NCBI RefSeq assembly: GCF_019402445.1
Contig: NZ_SRZM01000120.1
Location: 1 to 5,892, forward strand
Direction: 5' to 3'
Source of the DNA: Brachyspira pilosicoli
GTDB lineage: Bacteria > Spirochaetota > Brachyspiria > Brachyspirales > Brachyspiraceae
Length of the DNA: 5,892 nucleotides
Below the pieces are notes generated by a model, which had not been told where the DNA came from, searched no databases, and saw only the letters and a list, made by a program, of their open reading frames with translations. The position numbers and the translations under genes are program-made. Positions 1 through 5,892 of the stretch are shown one piece after another (within the stretch, counting starts at the first letter, position 1; every line of letters starts with the position of its first letter).

Positions 1-2
1 TT

Positions 3-33
3 TAGCTTTATATATTCCAAACATATAAAGTTA
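3..33 (+). terminator. Weak AT-rich hairpin, possible terminator of an upstream gene
   Basis: An 8-bp perfect inverted repeat is visible: CTTTATAT at 6-13 and ATATAAAG at 23-30, with a 9-nt loop. It extends by G-U, A-T and T-A pairs out to 3 and 33. It is followed only by TTATAACATTT, not a real T-tract, and the stem is almost all A-T, so it is a poor rho-independent terminator on either strand. Its position at the window edge, just before an intergenic repeat and a fresh promoter, suits the end of an upstream transcription unit. It could equally be chance pairing in AT-rich DNA. Confidence 0.3.
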
Positions 34-40
34 TAACATT

Positions 41-164
41 TGCACTTTTCGCGAAGCCTACCCGTAGGGTAAAAACTTTGACGAAGTCCTTCATGGCGAC
101 CGAATGAAGTGCCTGCGACCGAAGGAAGTACCTTTAGGTATGGATGCGGTGCCGCAGCTCGCGG
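41..164. repeat. GC-rich modular intergenic repeat block
   Basis: This stretch is about 54% G+C, against about a quarter in the rest of the window. It is built of recurring pieces. The core GAAG followed within 0-2 bases by CCT occurs four times (GAAG at 53, 83, 106 and 125). Small palindromes lie at 48-55 (TTCGCGAA), 59-71 (TACCC-gta-GGGTA) and 129-140 (TACCT-tt-AGGTA). CTTCAT at 89-94 pairs with ATGAAG at 104-109. GCGG/CCGC/GCGG at 146-149, 152-155 and 161-164 can pair in alternative ways. No reading frame of useful length with a ribosome binding site runs through it. From memory, Brachyspira genomes carry dispersed intergenic sequences of this style, so I infer a copy of a dispersed non-coding repeat family. 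Its exact borders cannot be set from one copy. Confidence 0.6.
96..133 (+). repeat. 19-bp tandem direct repeat, two copies
   Basis: GCGACCGAATGAAGTGCCT at 96-114 is followed without a gap by GCGACCGAAGGAAGTACCT at 115-133. The copies match at 17 of 19 positions, differing at unit positions 10 (T/G) and 16 (G/A). The first copy also forms the right arm of the CTTCAT/ATGAAG hairpin. The unit lies inside the larger GC-rich block, and its 3' half (GAAG then CCT) recurs in looser form at 53 and 83. The block may therefore have grown by duplication of one short ancestral unit. Confidence 0.85.
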
Positions 165-193
165 TTGACAGAATAAAGAAAATCAATTATACT
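165..193 (+). promoter_or_regulatory. Sigma-70-type promoter for the DUF4132 gene
   Basis: A perfect -35 hexamer, TTGACA (165-170), is separated by exactly 17 bp from TATACT (188-193), which matches the -10 consensus at five of six positions. Transcription would start near 200, giving a short leader of about 20 nt before the ATG at 222. The -35 directly abuts the GC-rich repeat block (…CTCGCGG-TTGACA), while the spacer and -10 are AT-rich like the genome background. No operator is obvious other than the repeat block itself. Confidence 0.8.
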
Positions 194-212
194 GTATAAA
201 AATACCGTTGAT

Positions 213-218
213 GGAGGA
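213..218 (+). promoter_or_regulatory. Ribosome binding site of the DUF4132 gene
   Basis: GGAGGA is a strong Shine-Dalgarno match, with 3 nt left before the ATG at 222 (4 nt if counted from GGAGG). The spacing is tight but workable. No other in-frame ATG, GTG or TTG lies between here and the predicted transcription start, so this site fixes the start codon. Confidence 0.8.
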
Positions 219-221
219 TAT

Positions 222-3200
222 ATGGAAAATAATAATGAAGAACAAATAAGAAATAAGTTTGAACAAATATTACAATATGAAAACAATAAGGACGCATTAA
301 TTGATTATTTTTACGGAAGAACAGATAGCTGCCCTATTTTTAAAAATTATTATGGTTATGATGAGATTTTTAGGTTTTATTTTGATGAAAATACTAAAGA
401 AGAAGATAAAAAAGCTATATCAAGATACGCTGAAGCTGTAATTAAATATATATATAAAGGCGATACTACCAATACAATTTTAAGATTATGCGTCGGTGAA
501 GATTTAGAAAAAGTATTAATAGAAAGTTATAATATTACATATGAAAGAGAATATGGTACAAAATATGCTAAGTCTGGTTTAATCCATAATGAAGCATATA
601 AATATATACAAATACAAGTAAATAATTTTTTGGGGTTTTTAGGATTAGAACATTATATGCCTAAAGACTTTAATCAATATTTAGAAAAAGTAAAAAATGA
701 TAATGAGATATTATTAAAAAGAGCTCCTCATTTATTATTAACTATTTTGGTATACCTAATAAATAGAGATGATGATAAAAGCCTTATTAAACAATTATTA
801 AATTATATAGACTCTCTAAAAATTAATGATGAAGAAACTACTGCACTGCTTTTTACTATAGCTGATAAAGATGAAGAAGTGTATAAAAGATTAATAAATA
901 TTTTAAATAAAGATAATAATATGATTTATTTTCTTGTAAATATATCACGTGAAATGGTAGGAAGAACAGGACAATTATATAAAAGATTATTTAAAAGCTA
1001 CTCAGAGGATAAACTATATTATTACTATAGGGGAGAACTTATACCTGAATATTTAGAAACATGCTCTTTCCCTAAAGAATGTATTTTATTAAGCAAAATA
1101 CTTAATAACAACCATCTTTTTATTTCTAAGCATACATTGGAAATAAAAAAATTATATGATGAAGACAAAGAAACTTTTTATAAACTTTATGAGATAATAG
1201 AAAAATCAAAATTTGAACAATTATATCTTGATTATGCTATGCTTTCATCAATAATGCTTGCAAGCGGTGATAATAAATATAATATTGATACTAATTCTAT
1301 TGTAGCAAAGTTAAAAGAAATATGCGTGGATTTATTAGAAAGAAATGTAGCTATTGAAAGTTTTGATAATATAACTTCTAAAAGCATTAAATATGTAAAA
1401 GAAAATCCTTATAGCAATCATAGTCATTATTTGTCAGCTATAATGTCGCTTGACGAAGTAAATGATGAAGCATCAGAAATTACTACTAAATTATTAAAGC
1501 ATTATGGAATATATGGTAAAATTTCTATTTATGTTTCTATTCAAAAAATATTCTATAACAGAGATATTTTATCAATTAAAGAAAAATTAGTTAATGATAA
1601 AAAAGTACCGCTAAAAAATATTTATTTATCATTATTAGACTCAAAAGATGATATTATCACTCTTATAAAAAATAATGTGGAAGAAACAAAATCTATTATG
1701 GAAGATAAATCATTTATCACTTCTATAACATCAAATATTCAAGGTACTATATCATTTATTAATTATATTTTCAGTGATGAGTTAAGCGGTTTAATTGATA
1801 ATAAATTCGATTTTATTTTCAAAGTTCTCGACACAGCAAAATCAAAAGAAATAAAAAAACATTGTGTATCAGTAATCAGTAATAATGAAAGCATTATAAG
1901 AAGCGAAGTAGAAAAATTAGCTAATGAAGGAAAAGAAGCATCAAGAACAGTTTATAAAGAAATTATTAAATATTGGGATTTACAAAAGTTTGATGATGAT
2001 TTTCAATTTACAAGTGTTGAAGAGATAGAAGCACATTTAAATAAATATTATAATGAAGGACATGAAAGTTTAATAAAAGATATAGATGAAAATATATTTT
2101 CTAATATTCTATTAAAAGATAAAACAAATAAAGCACCTTTAAAAATAGTTCAGTATGTGTTTATGGAATACGTGGCATTAAAAGAGCCTTCCATATTAAA
2201 AGACTGCAACAAGATAGCAGAGTTCTTTGATATTGATTCATTTAGAAATGCACTTGATAATATATATACCAATTGGCTTAACAATAAAGCAGATACAAAA
2301 TTAAAAAATATACTTATTCCATATTGTATTTTCCAGCCTGAAGATAAACTCTTAAAATTAAAAACTCAAATTGAAGAATGGGCATTAAATTCAAGAGGAG
2401 CATTAGCAGCATATGCAGTATATGCTATAGCATTAAATGCAAGCAAATTTGCATTAGTTTTAGTTGATACAATGTCTGTAAAAGTAAAAAATAATCAGGT
2501 AAAAAATGCTGCTAAAGATGCATTAAAAAAGACTGCCAAAGCATTAGAGATTTCAGAAGATGAGTTAATAGACAAAATAATTCCAGATTTAGATTTTGAT
2601 AAAAAAGGAATGAGAGAACTTCATTATGGAGGAGAAGCTAACAGAGTATTTAAACTTCAAATAAAAAATGATTTCACTATCGAGGTAACAGATTCAAATG
2701 ACAAAGTTTTAAAATCACTTCCTGCACCAAACAGCAAAGACGATAAAGAAACTGCAGATGCTTCTAAAAAAGAATTAACTTTGATAAAGAAAAATATAAA
2801 AATGATAACTTCTAATCAGATAACAAGATTAAATAAAGTTTTATTAAACGGACGTAAATGGTCTTATAAAACTTTTACTGAGCTTTTTGTGGACAACCCT
2901 ATAATGAATATATTTGCTTTAAAACTTATATGGGGAGTTTATGATGGAAATAATAATTTAATAGAAAGCTTTAGATATATGGAAGATGGAAGTTTTAATA
3001 CTTTTGATGAAGAAGAATATATATTTGAAGACAGCATTAAAAATAAAAAAAATATTACTTTAGTTCACCCAATAGAATTAGACGATGAAAAATTATCAAA
3101 ATGGAAAACTCAATTAAGCGACTACGAAATATTACAGCCTATAAATCAGCTTGACTTATTATTTGAAGAAGTGAAAGAAGAGCATATAAAAAATAATAAA

Positions 3201-3536
3201 ATTATATCATTTGAAGATAGAGAAATAACAGCAGGCGAAATAATGTCAATGGCAAATAAAATGTCATTTGAAAGAAGCAGAGATATTGAGGACGGCGGAA
3301 GCTATACTTATTATGAATTAAAAGACTCAATATTAAATATTGCATGCCGTATAGATTTTGAATATATGTGGTTTGGAATAGAGGCTAACGAAAAAGTAAC
3401 ATTTAAAAATATTGCTTTCCACAAACTAGATGAAAACGGAAACTGCAATGAAGGAGAATATATAAATCCTTTAGAAATTAATAAGAGATTTACTTCATCA
3501 ATATACGGAACAGTAAAATCTTATTTTACAAAGTAA
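222..3536 (+). CDS. DUF4132 domain-containing protein (MolR/YehI-like), 1104 aa
   Basis: This is a large, probably cytoplasmic protein: I see no signal peptide or membrane segment. The C-terminal third matches the DUF4132 family as I know it. An Ala-rich helical stretch at about 721-790 leads into a hinge-like segment at 796-841 ending LPAPNSKDD (833-841). Then come Q866-R869-W880, WGVYD from W904, FRYMEDG (917-923), HPIEL from H949, W961, and the QPxxQL motif (Q972-L977). A further conserved-looking tail at about 1015-1104 contains EDGGSYTYYELK. Residues 1-700 are acidic/basic, helix-rich and HEAT-like in feel, with no motif I recognise. The WGR domain that precedes DUF4132 in some relatives (E. 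coli YehI, formerly MolR) is not visible. The biochemical function of the family is unsettled. In E. coli the relative lies near MoxR-type AAA+ and VWA-protein genes, but no such partner is in this window. The old label 'molybdate regulator' should not be transferred. The gene appears intact, monocistronic, and has its own promoter and terminator. Confidence 0.85.
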   Translation: MENNNEEQIRNKFEQILQYENNKDALIDYFYGRTDSCPIFKNYYGYDEIFRFYFDENTKEEDKKAISRYAEAVIKYIYKGDTTNTILRLCVGEDLEKVLIESYNITYEREYGTKYAKSGLIHNEAYKYIQIQVNNFLGFLGLEHYMPKDFNQYLEKVKNDNEILLKRAPHLLLTILVYLINRDDDKSLIKQLLNYIDSLKINDEETTALLFTIADKDEEVYKRLINILNKDNNMIYFLVNISREMVGRTGQLYKRLFKSYSEDKLYYYYRGELIPEYLETCSFPKECILLSKILNNNHLFISKHTLEIKKLYDEDKETFYKLYEIIEKSKFEQLYLDYAMLSSIMLASGDNKYNIDTNSIVAKLKEICVDLLERNVAIESFDNITSKSIKYVKENPYSNHSHYLSAIMSLDEVNDEASEITTKLLKHYGIYGKISIYVSIQKIFYNRDILSIKEKLVNDKKVPLKNIYLSLLDSKDDIITLIKNNVEETKSIMEDKSFITSITSNIQGTISFINYIFSDELSGLIDNKFDFIFKVLDTAKSKEIKKHCVSVISNNESIIRSEVEKLANEGKEASRTVYKEIIKYWDLQKFDDDFQFTSVEEIEAHLNKYYNEGHESLIKDIDENIFSNILLKDKTNKAPLKIVQYVFMEYVALKEPSILKDCNKIAEFFDIDSFRNALDNIYTNWLNNKADTKLKNILIPYCIFQPEDKLLKLKTQIEEWALNSRGALAAYAVYAIALNASKFALVLVDTMSVKVKNNQVKNAAKDALKKTAKALEISEDELIDKIIPDLDFDKKGMRELHYGGEANRVFKLQIKNDFTIEVTDSNDKVLKSLPAPNSKDDKETADASKKELTLIKKNIKMITSNQITRLNKVLLNGRKWSYKTFTELFVDNPIMNIFALKLIWGVYDGNNNLIESFRYMEDGSFNTFDEEEYIFEDSIKNKKNITLVHPIELDDEKLSKWKTQLSDYEILQPINQLDLLFEEVKEEHIKNNKIISFEDREITAGEIMSMANKMSFERSRDIEDGGSYTYYELKDSILNIACRIDFEYMWFGIEANEKVTFKNIAFHKLDENGNCNEGEYINPLEINKRFTSSIYGTVKSYFTK

Positions 3537-3548
3537 AACCTTTATAAC

Positions 3549-3597
3549 CCTGCATATATCTTTATTATAAAATGTATGCAGGTATTATAATTTTTTT
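3549..3597 (+). terminator. Rho-independent terminator after the DUF4132 gene
   Basis: CCTGCATA at 3549-3556 pairs perfectly with TATGCAGG at 3575-3582. T-G, A-T and T-A pairs inside extend it to 11 bp around a 12-nt loop. Eight bases after the stem there is a run of seven T (3591-3597). The stem starts 12 bases after the TAA. On the opposite strand the stem would be followed only by GTTATAAAGGTTTT, so it may also slow transcription coming from the convergent oxidoreductase gene, but it is built for the + strand. Confidence 0.75.
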
Positions 3598-3665
3598 ATT
3601 AGTAATATTAATTATTAAATTAAAACAATATAAATATTTATCAACTTAGTTTTAAACAACTATAT

Positions 3666-4646
3666 TTACTTTTCAAAAGGATATTTTATCTTCCAGCTTC
3701 TTCTTAAAGTGTCCATTATATTCATAACTCTTATAATATCTTCATGAGGCATCTCTTTACATTCTAACTTTTTATTTCTAATAGCATCTGCACAAGAAAT
3801 AACTTCATATTCGTAACCGCTTATCTGTTTTGGAACTTTAATAGTTTTTACAACTTTTCTATCTAATGAATAAACTGTTATGCTTTCTGGATTATTAATA
3901 TTTTTTACAACAATATAACCTTTATCTCCGTTAATAACACCTTCCCTATTTGTTAGTGCTGACATAGTACTGTTTAATACTGCCATTTTGCCGTCATCAA
4001 AAGTAAGCGTAATAGAGTTTTGTTCATCTACTCCTTTTTTAGTTTTCACACAAGTAGAATCTATTTTTTTTATTTTATTTCCAAATACCATAAGAGCGAA
4101 GTTGATAGTATAAACTCCAACGTCAAGTAAAGCTCCTCCTGCTAACTCAGGCTCTATCAATCTTTCTTTTTTATTTATAACATAGCCTAAATTTGCTGTT
4201 AGAGAACTTACTTTACCTATAATGCCGCTTTTTATAGTTTCGTTAATTATTTCTCTGCTTGGCATATATCTAGTCCAAATAGCCTCAGCAAGTAAAAGCT
4301 TTTTCTTTTTGGCTAGTAAAATAACATCTCTAGCTTGTTTTGTATTAACAGTAAAAGCCTTTTCGCATAAAACATTTTTATTATTATTAAGACATAATTT
4401 TATATGCTCATAATGATGAGAATGAGGTGTTGCTATATAAACCAAATCTACATTTTCATCTTTAAGCATCTCTTCATAAGAACCATAAAACTTTTTAAAT
4501 CCATATTTCTTAGCAAATGCTTTACTTCTTTTTATATCTCTTGCACTCACAGCATAAGATTCCACATCTTTAATTTTTGAAATAGTCTTAGCCATAATTT
4601 CAGCTATAGAACCTGCTCCTATAAAGCCTATATTAATTTTTTTCAT
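3666..4646 (-). CDS. Gfo/Idh/MocA-family NAD(P)-dependent oxidoreductase, 326 aa
   Basis: This is a soluble two-domain dehydrogenase of usual family length. The N-terminal Rossmann fold shows GAGSIA (10-15) for dinucleotide binding, TPHSHH (73-78), and CEKA (94-97), where Lys96 corresponds to the family's EKP lysine. The C-terminal domain contains GGALLDVGVY (170-179), with Asp175 and Tyr179 at the usual active-site region. EAIWTRYMPS (121-130) together with the EK…Y179 arrangement is typical of the dihydrodiol dehydrogenase/D-xylose 1-dehydrogenase branch, where Lys and Tyr act in hydride/proton transfer on a sugar or diol. The substrate cannot be read from sequence; sugar or cyclitol oxidation is a reasonable inference. 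Pro of EKP is replaced by Ala97. The start is supported by a good ribosome binding site and by alignment of the Rossmann motif close to the N terminus. No sugar-transport or sugar-catabolic genes are adjacent. Confidence 0.88.
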   Translation of the reverse strand: MKKINIGFIGAGSIAEIMAKTISKIKDVESYAVSARDIKRSKAFAKKYGFKKFYGSYEEMLKDENVDLVYIATPHSHHYEHIKLCLNNNKNVLCEKAFTVNTKQARDVILLAKKKKLLLAEAIWTRYMPSREIINETIKSGIIGKVSSLTANLGYVINKKERLIEPELAGGALLDVGVYTINFALMVFGNKIKKIDSTCVKTKKGVDEQNSITLTFDDGKMAVLNSTMSALTNREGVINGDKGYIVVKNINNPESITVYSLDRKVVKTIKVPKQISGYEYEVISCADAIRNKKLECKEMPHEDIIRVMNIMDTLRRSWKIKYPFEK

Positions 4647-4654
4647 TGTAAAAA

Positions 4655-4660
4655 CCTCTT
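4655..4660 (-). promoter_or_regulatory. Ribosome binding site of the oxidoreductase gene
   Basis: On the - strand, AAGAGG lies 8 nt before the ATG whose complement is at 4644-4646. It supports this start over any internal methionine. Confidence 0.7.
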
Positions 4661-4679
4661 ATAAAATGTTTATAGAAAG

Positions 4680-4707
4680 ATAATATTATTATTTAATATA
4701 TTGTCAA
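4680..4707 (-). promoter_or_regulatory. Sigma-70-type promoter for the oxidoreductase gene
   Basis: Read on the - strand, a perfect -35 TTGACA (complement at 4702-4707) is followed after 16 bp by TATTAT (complement at 4680-4685), five of six matches to the -10 consensus. A start near 4673 gives a leader of about 27 nt that contains the ribosome binding site. TTGACA stands out in such AT-rich DNA, so I believe the -35 more than the exact -10. Its presence indicates that the oxidoreductase gene need not depend on transcription from hemH upstream. Confidence 0.7.
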
Positions 4708-4744
4708 GAAAATTATTTCTGTAAGTTTTTTAATTATATTAAAA

Positions 4745-4796
4745 TTTATTTATGTCTATATTAATATACTTAATCAATATTTAAAACATAAATAAA
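4745..4796. repeat. 11-bp inverted repeat between hemH and the oxidoreductase gene
   Basis: TTTATTTATGT at 4745-4755 is the exact reverse complement of ACATAAATAAA at 4786-4796, with a 30-nt AT-only-like loop. It lies 57 nt past the hemH stop on the - strand and is followed there by TTTTAATATAATT, so it could form a weak terminator for hemH. The stem is nearly all A-T and the loop is long, which makes it a poor terminator. The 206-bp gap (4647-4852) holds otherwise only the oxidoreductase promoter and low-complexity A/T runs; I see no gene in it. Confidence 0.4.
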
Positions 4797-4852
4797 AAAT
4801 TATAATTAATAAAAAATCAAAATTGAAAAATACAATAACTTATTTATATTTA

Positions 4853-5854
4853 TTAAACTATTTCTTTAATATCTGATATATTTGAATTGTATATTTCAGC
4901 ATTATTTGATAACTCAATGATAGTTTTAGCAAAATTTAAATTATCATTTAAACAAGGTACTAATATAAAATCTTTTATATCATATTTACTTATAGCTTCT
5001 TTTCTATATTCCATATCTATTTCATAAATTGTTTCAGAGTTGTCTATTGTAAATGCTAAAGGATATATTATTAATTTTTCTCCTTTATATTTTTTTATTA
5101 TGTCTATTGTAGCAGGAGAAAGCCATTCAATTTTTCCAATTTTTGATTGATAAGAAAGAACAATATCTTTGAAATTAAGTCCTTCTTCATGTAGTTTTTC
5201 TTTTAATATTTCTATATTATAATTACATTCATATTCATATGGGTCGCCTTTATCAGCGTACATTTTTGGTATTGAGTGTGCTGAAAATATTAATACATAT
5301 TCTTCAGGATTTTTATTTACTATTGACTCTTTTATTAATTGTACTATAGAATTATTATAATTATCATCATAAAAATATCTATCTATTATATTAATTTTAG
5401 GATTATATTTTAATTTTTTTATAGCCTTATAAACACTTTCTAATGATGATTTTACTGTAACTTCTGAATATTGAGGATACATACTAAATAATGTAATTTC
5501 TTCTACATTTCTATTTTTTAATTCTTTTAGCACATCATAAGCATAAGGAGGAGTATAATTCATAATATATTTATAATCTGATGAACTATCTAATTTATTA
5601 AGTTTATTCACCAACTTTTCTGTATATTCATTTATTGGAGATTTTCCGCCTATAGCTTCATAATGACTTATAACATCAGGTTTTATTTTGTTTACTATTT
5701 TTTTTGCCACCATATTCCTTATAAAACTGTTTTTTATATTTAGAATATGATAATCATTAAACATATTCACTAAAAAAGTATTTATTTCTTGAATATTTCT
5801 TGGACCGCCCATATTTAATAATATAATGTTTTTTTTCTCTTTAACAGTATTCAT
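4853..5854 (-). CDS. hemH: Ferrochelatase, 333 aa
   Basis: The enzyme inserts Fe2+ into a porphyrin (protoporphyrin IX, or coproporphyrin III in some bacteria) at the last or near-last step of haem synthesis. Family signatures appear in order: LLNMGGP (12-18), IGGKSPI (68-74), YPQYS (126-130), DR (158-159), FSAHSIP (190-196) with the catalytic His193, GDPY (203-206), YQSKIG followed by WLSP (235-247), and the metal/proton-site segment AFTIDNSETIYEID (267-280) with Glu274. The wording of these blocks is closer to the human/E. coli type than to the B. subtilis type. Length is normal for a bacterial enzyme; the C-terminal [2Fe-2S] cysteine extension of animal enzymes is absent, as is any membrane anchor. 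Oddities: Asn272 replaces the His usual in SDHxET (E. coli has Cys there, from memory), and NYTPP (99-103) replaces the common RYxHP. No other haem gene is in the window. Confidence 0.9.
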   Translation of the reverse strand: MNTVKEKKNIILLNMGGPRNIQEINTFLVNMFNDYHILNIKNSFIRNMVAKKIVNKIKPDVISHYEAIGGKSPINEYTEKLVNKLNKLDSSSDYKYIMNYTPPYAYDVLKELKNRNVEEITLFSMYPQYSEVTVKSSLESVYKAIKKLKYNPKINIIDRYFYDDNYNNSIVQLIKESIVNKNPEEYVLIFSAHSIPKMYADKGDPYEYECNYNIEILKEKLHEEGLNFKDIVLSYQSKIGKIEWLSPATIDIIKKYKGEKLIIYPLAFTIDNSETIYEIDMEYRKEAISKYDIKDFILVPCLNDNLNFAKTIIELSNNAEIYNSNISDIKEIV

Positions 5855-5860
5855 AATATA

Positions 5861-5888
5861 TCCTTATTAGTAATTATTATTAATTATA
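5861..5888 (-). promoter_or_regulatory. Ribosome binding site and possible -10 box of hemH
   Basis: On the - strand, AAGGA (complement at 5861-5865) stands 6 nt before the ATG, a good Shine-Dalgarno fit that supports the chosen start. Further up, TATAAT (complement at 5883-5888) matches the -10 consensus perfectly, but the window ends before a -35 could be checked and such hexamers arise easily in this AT-rich DNA. The ribosome binding site is solid; the -10 is tentative. Confidence 0.5.
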
Positions 5889-5892
5889 ATAT

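Noticed and set aside
8..94. 28-codon open frame on the - strand, starting ATG AAG GAC inside the GC-rich block
   Set aside because: There is no Shine-Dalgarno site, it runs across the repeat and the AT-rich hairpin, and it is explained by the repeat composition. Annotators may call such peptides wherever the repeat occurs, but I see no support for translation.
96..133. Possible CRISPR array
   Set aside because: The two 19-mers abut with no spacer between them, and there are only two copies with no cas gene nearby.
195..200. Alternative -10 box TATAAA for the DUF4132 gene
   Set aside because: It sits 24 bp from the TTGACA, too far. TATACT at 188-193 has the ideal 17-bp spacing.
222..3536. 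Annotation as a molybdate transcriptional regulator (MolR)
   Set aside because: The similarity is to the DUF4132 region only. No DNA-binding motif is visible and the regulator label for the family is historical and poorly supported.
3598..3665. Terminator for the oxidoreductase gene on the - strand
   Set aside because: The only pairing seen (AGTT/AACT around 3648-3661) is too short and lacks a T-tract. The + strand terminator at 3549-3597 is poorly suited to this direction.
4222..4413. 63-codon open frame on the + strand
   Set aside because: It lies wholly inside and antisense to the well-supported oxidoreductase gene, has no ribosome binding site that I can see, and its Leu/Ser/Phe-rich product is what the complement of a Lys-rich coding sequence gives.

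Overview
The window is bacterial chromosomal DNA, roughly one quarter G+C by eye. It has dense ATG-started genes, clear Shine-Dalgarno sites and sigma-70-type promoters. The very AT-rich coding style, a DUF4132 giant protein, and a GC-rich modular intergenic repeat all remind me of the spirochaete genus Brachyspira. That assignment is recognition from memory and was not tested against any database; another low-GC anaerobe is possible.

Layout. Positions 1-221 hold no convincing gene. They contain a weak AT-rich hairpin (3-33), then a block of about 125 bases at roughly 54% G+C made of short repeated and palindromic modules, including a 19-bp tandem duplication. A textbook promoter (TTGACA, 17 bp, TATACT) follows immediately, with a strong ribosome binding site. 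These serve the largest gene, a 1104-residue DUF4132 (MolR/YehI-like) protein on the + strand (222-3536), which ends in a good rho-independent terminator. Two genes on the - strand converge on it. The nearer (3666-4646) encodes a Gfo/Idh/MocA-family NAD(P)-dependent oxidoreductase that most resembles dihydrodiol/D-xylose dehydrogenases, and it has its own promoter (TTGACA, 16 bp, TATTAT). The farther (4853-5854) encodes a ferrochelatase (hemH).

How they fit together. No shared pathway is evident. The + strand gene is a single transcription unit convergent with the others. The 206-bp gap with a dedicated promoter between hemH and the oxidoreductase gene argues that these two are also separate units, although read-through is possible. 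The least ordinary parts are the GC-rich repeat block that runs right up to the -35 of the DUF4132 gene, the long uncharacterised N-terminal part of that protein, and an isolated ferrochelatase with Asn where most homologues have an active-site His. I see no mobile element with a transposase, no CRISPR array, no tRNA or rRNA, and no clear evidence of a wholly new system.
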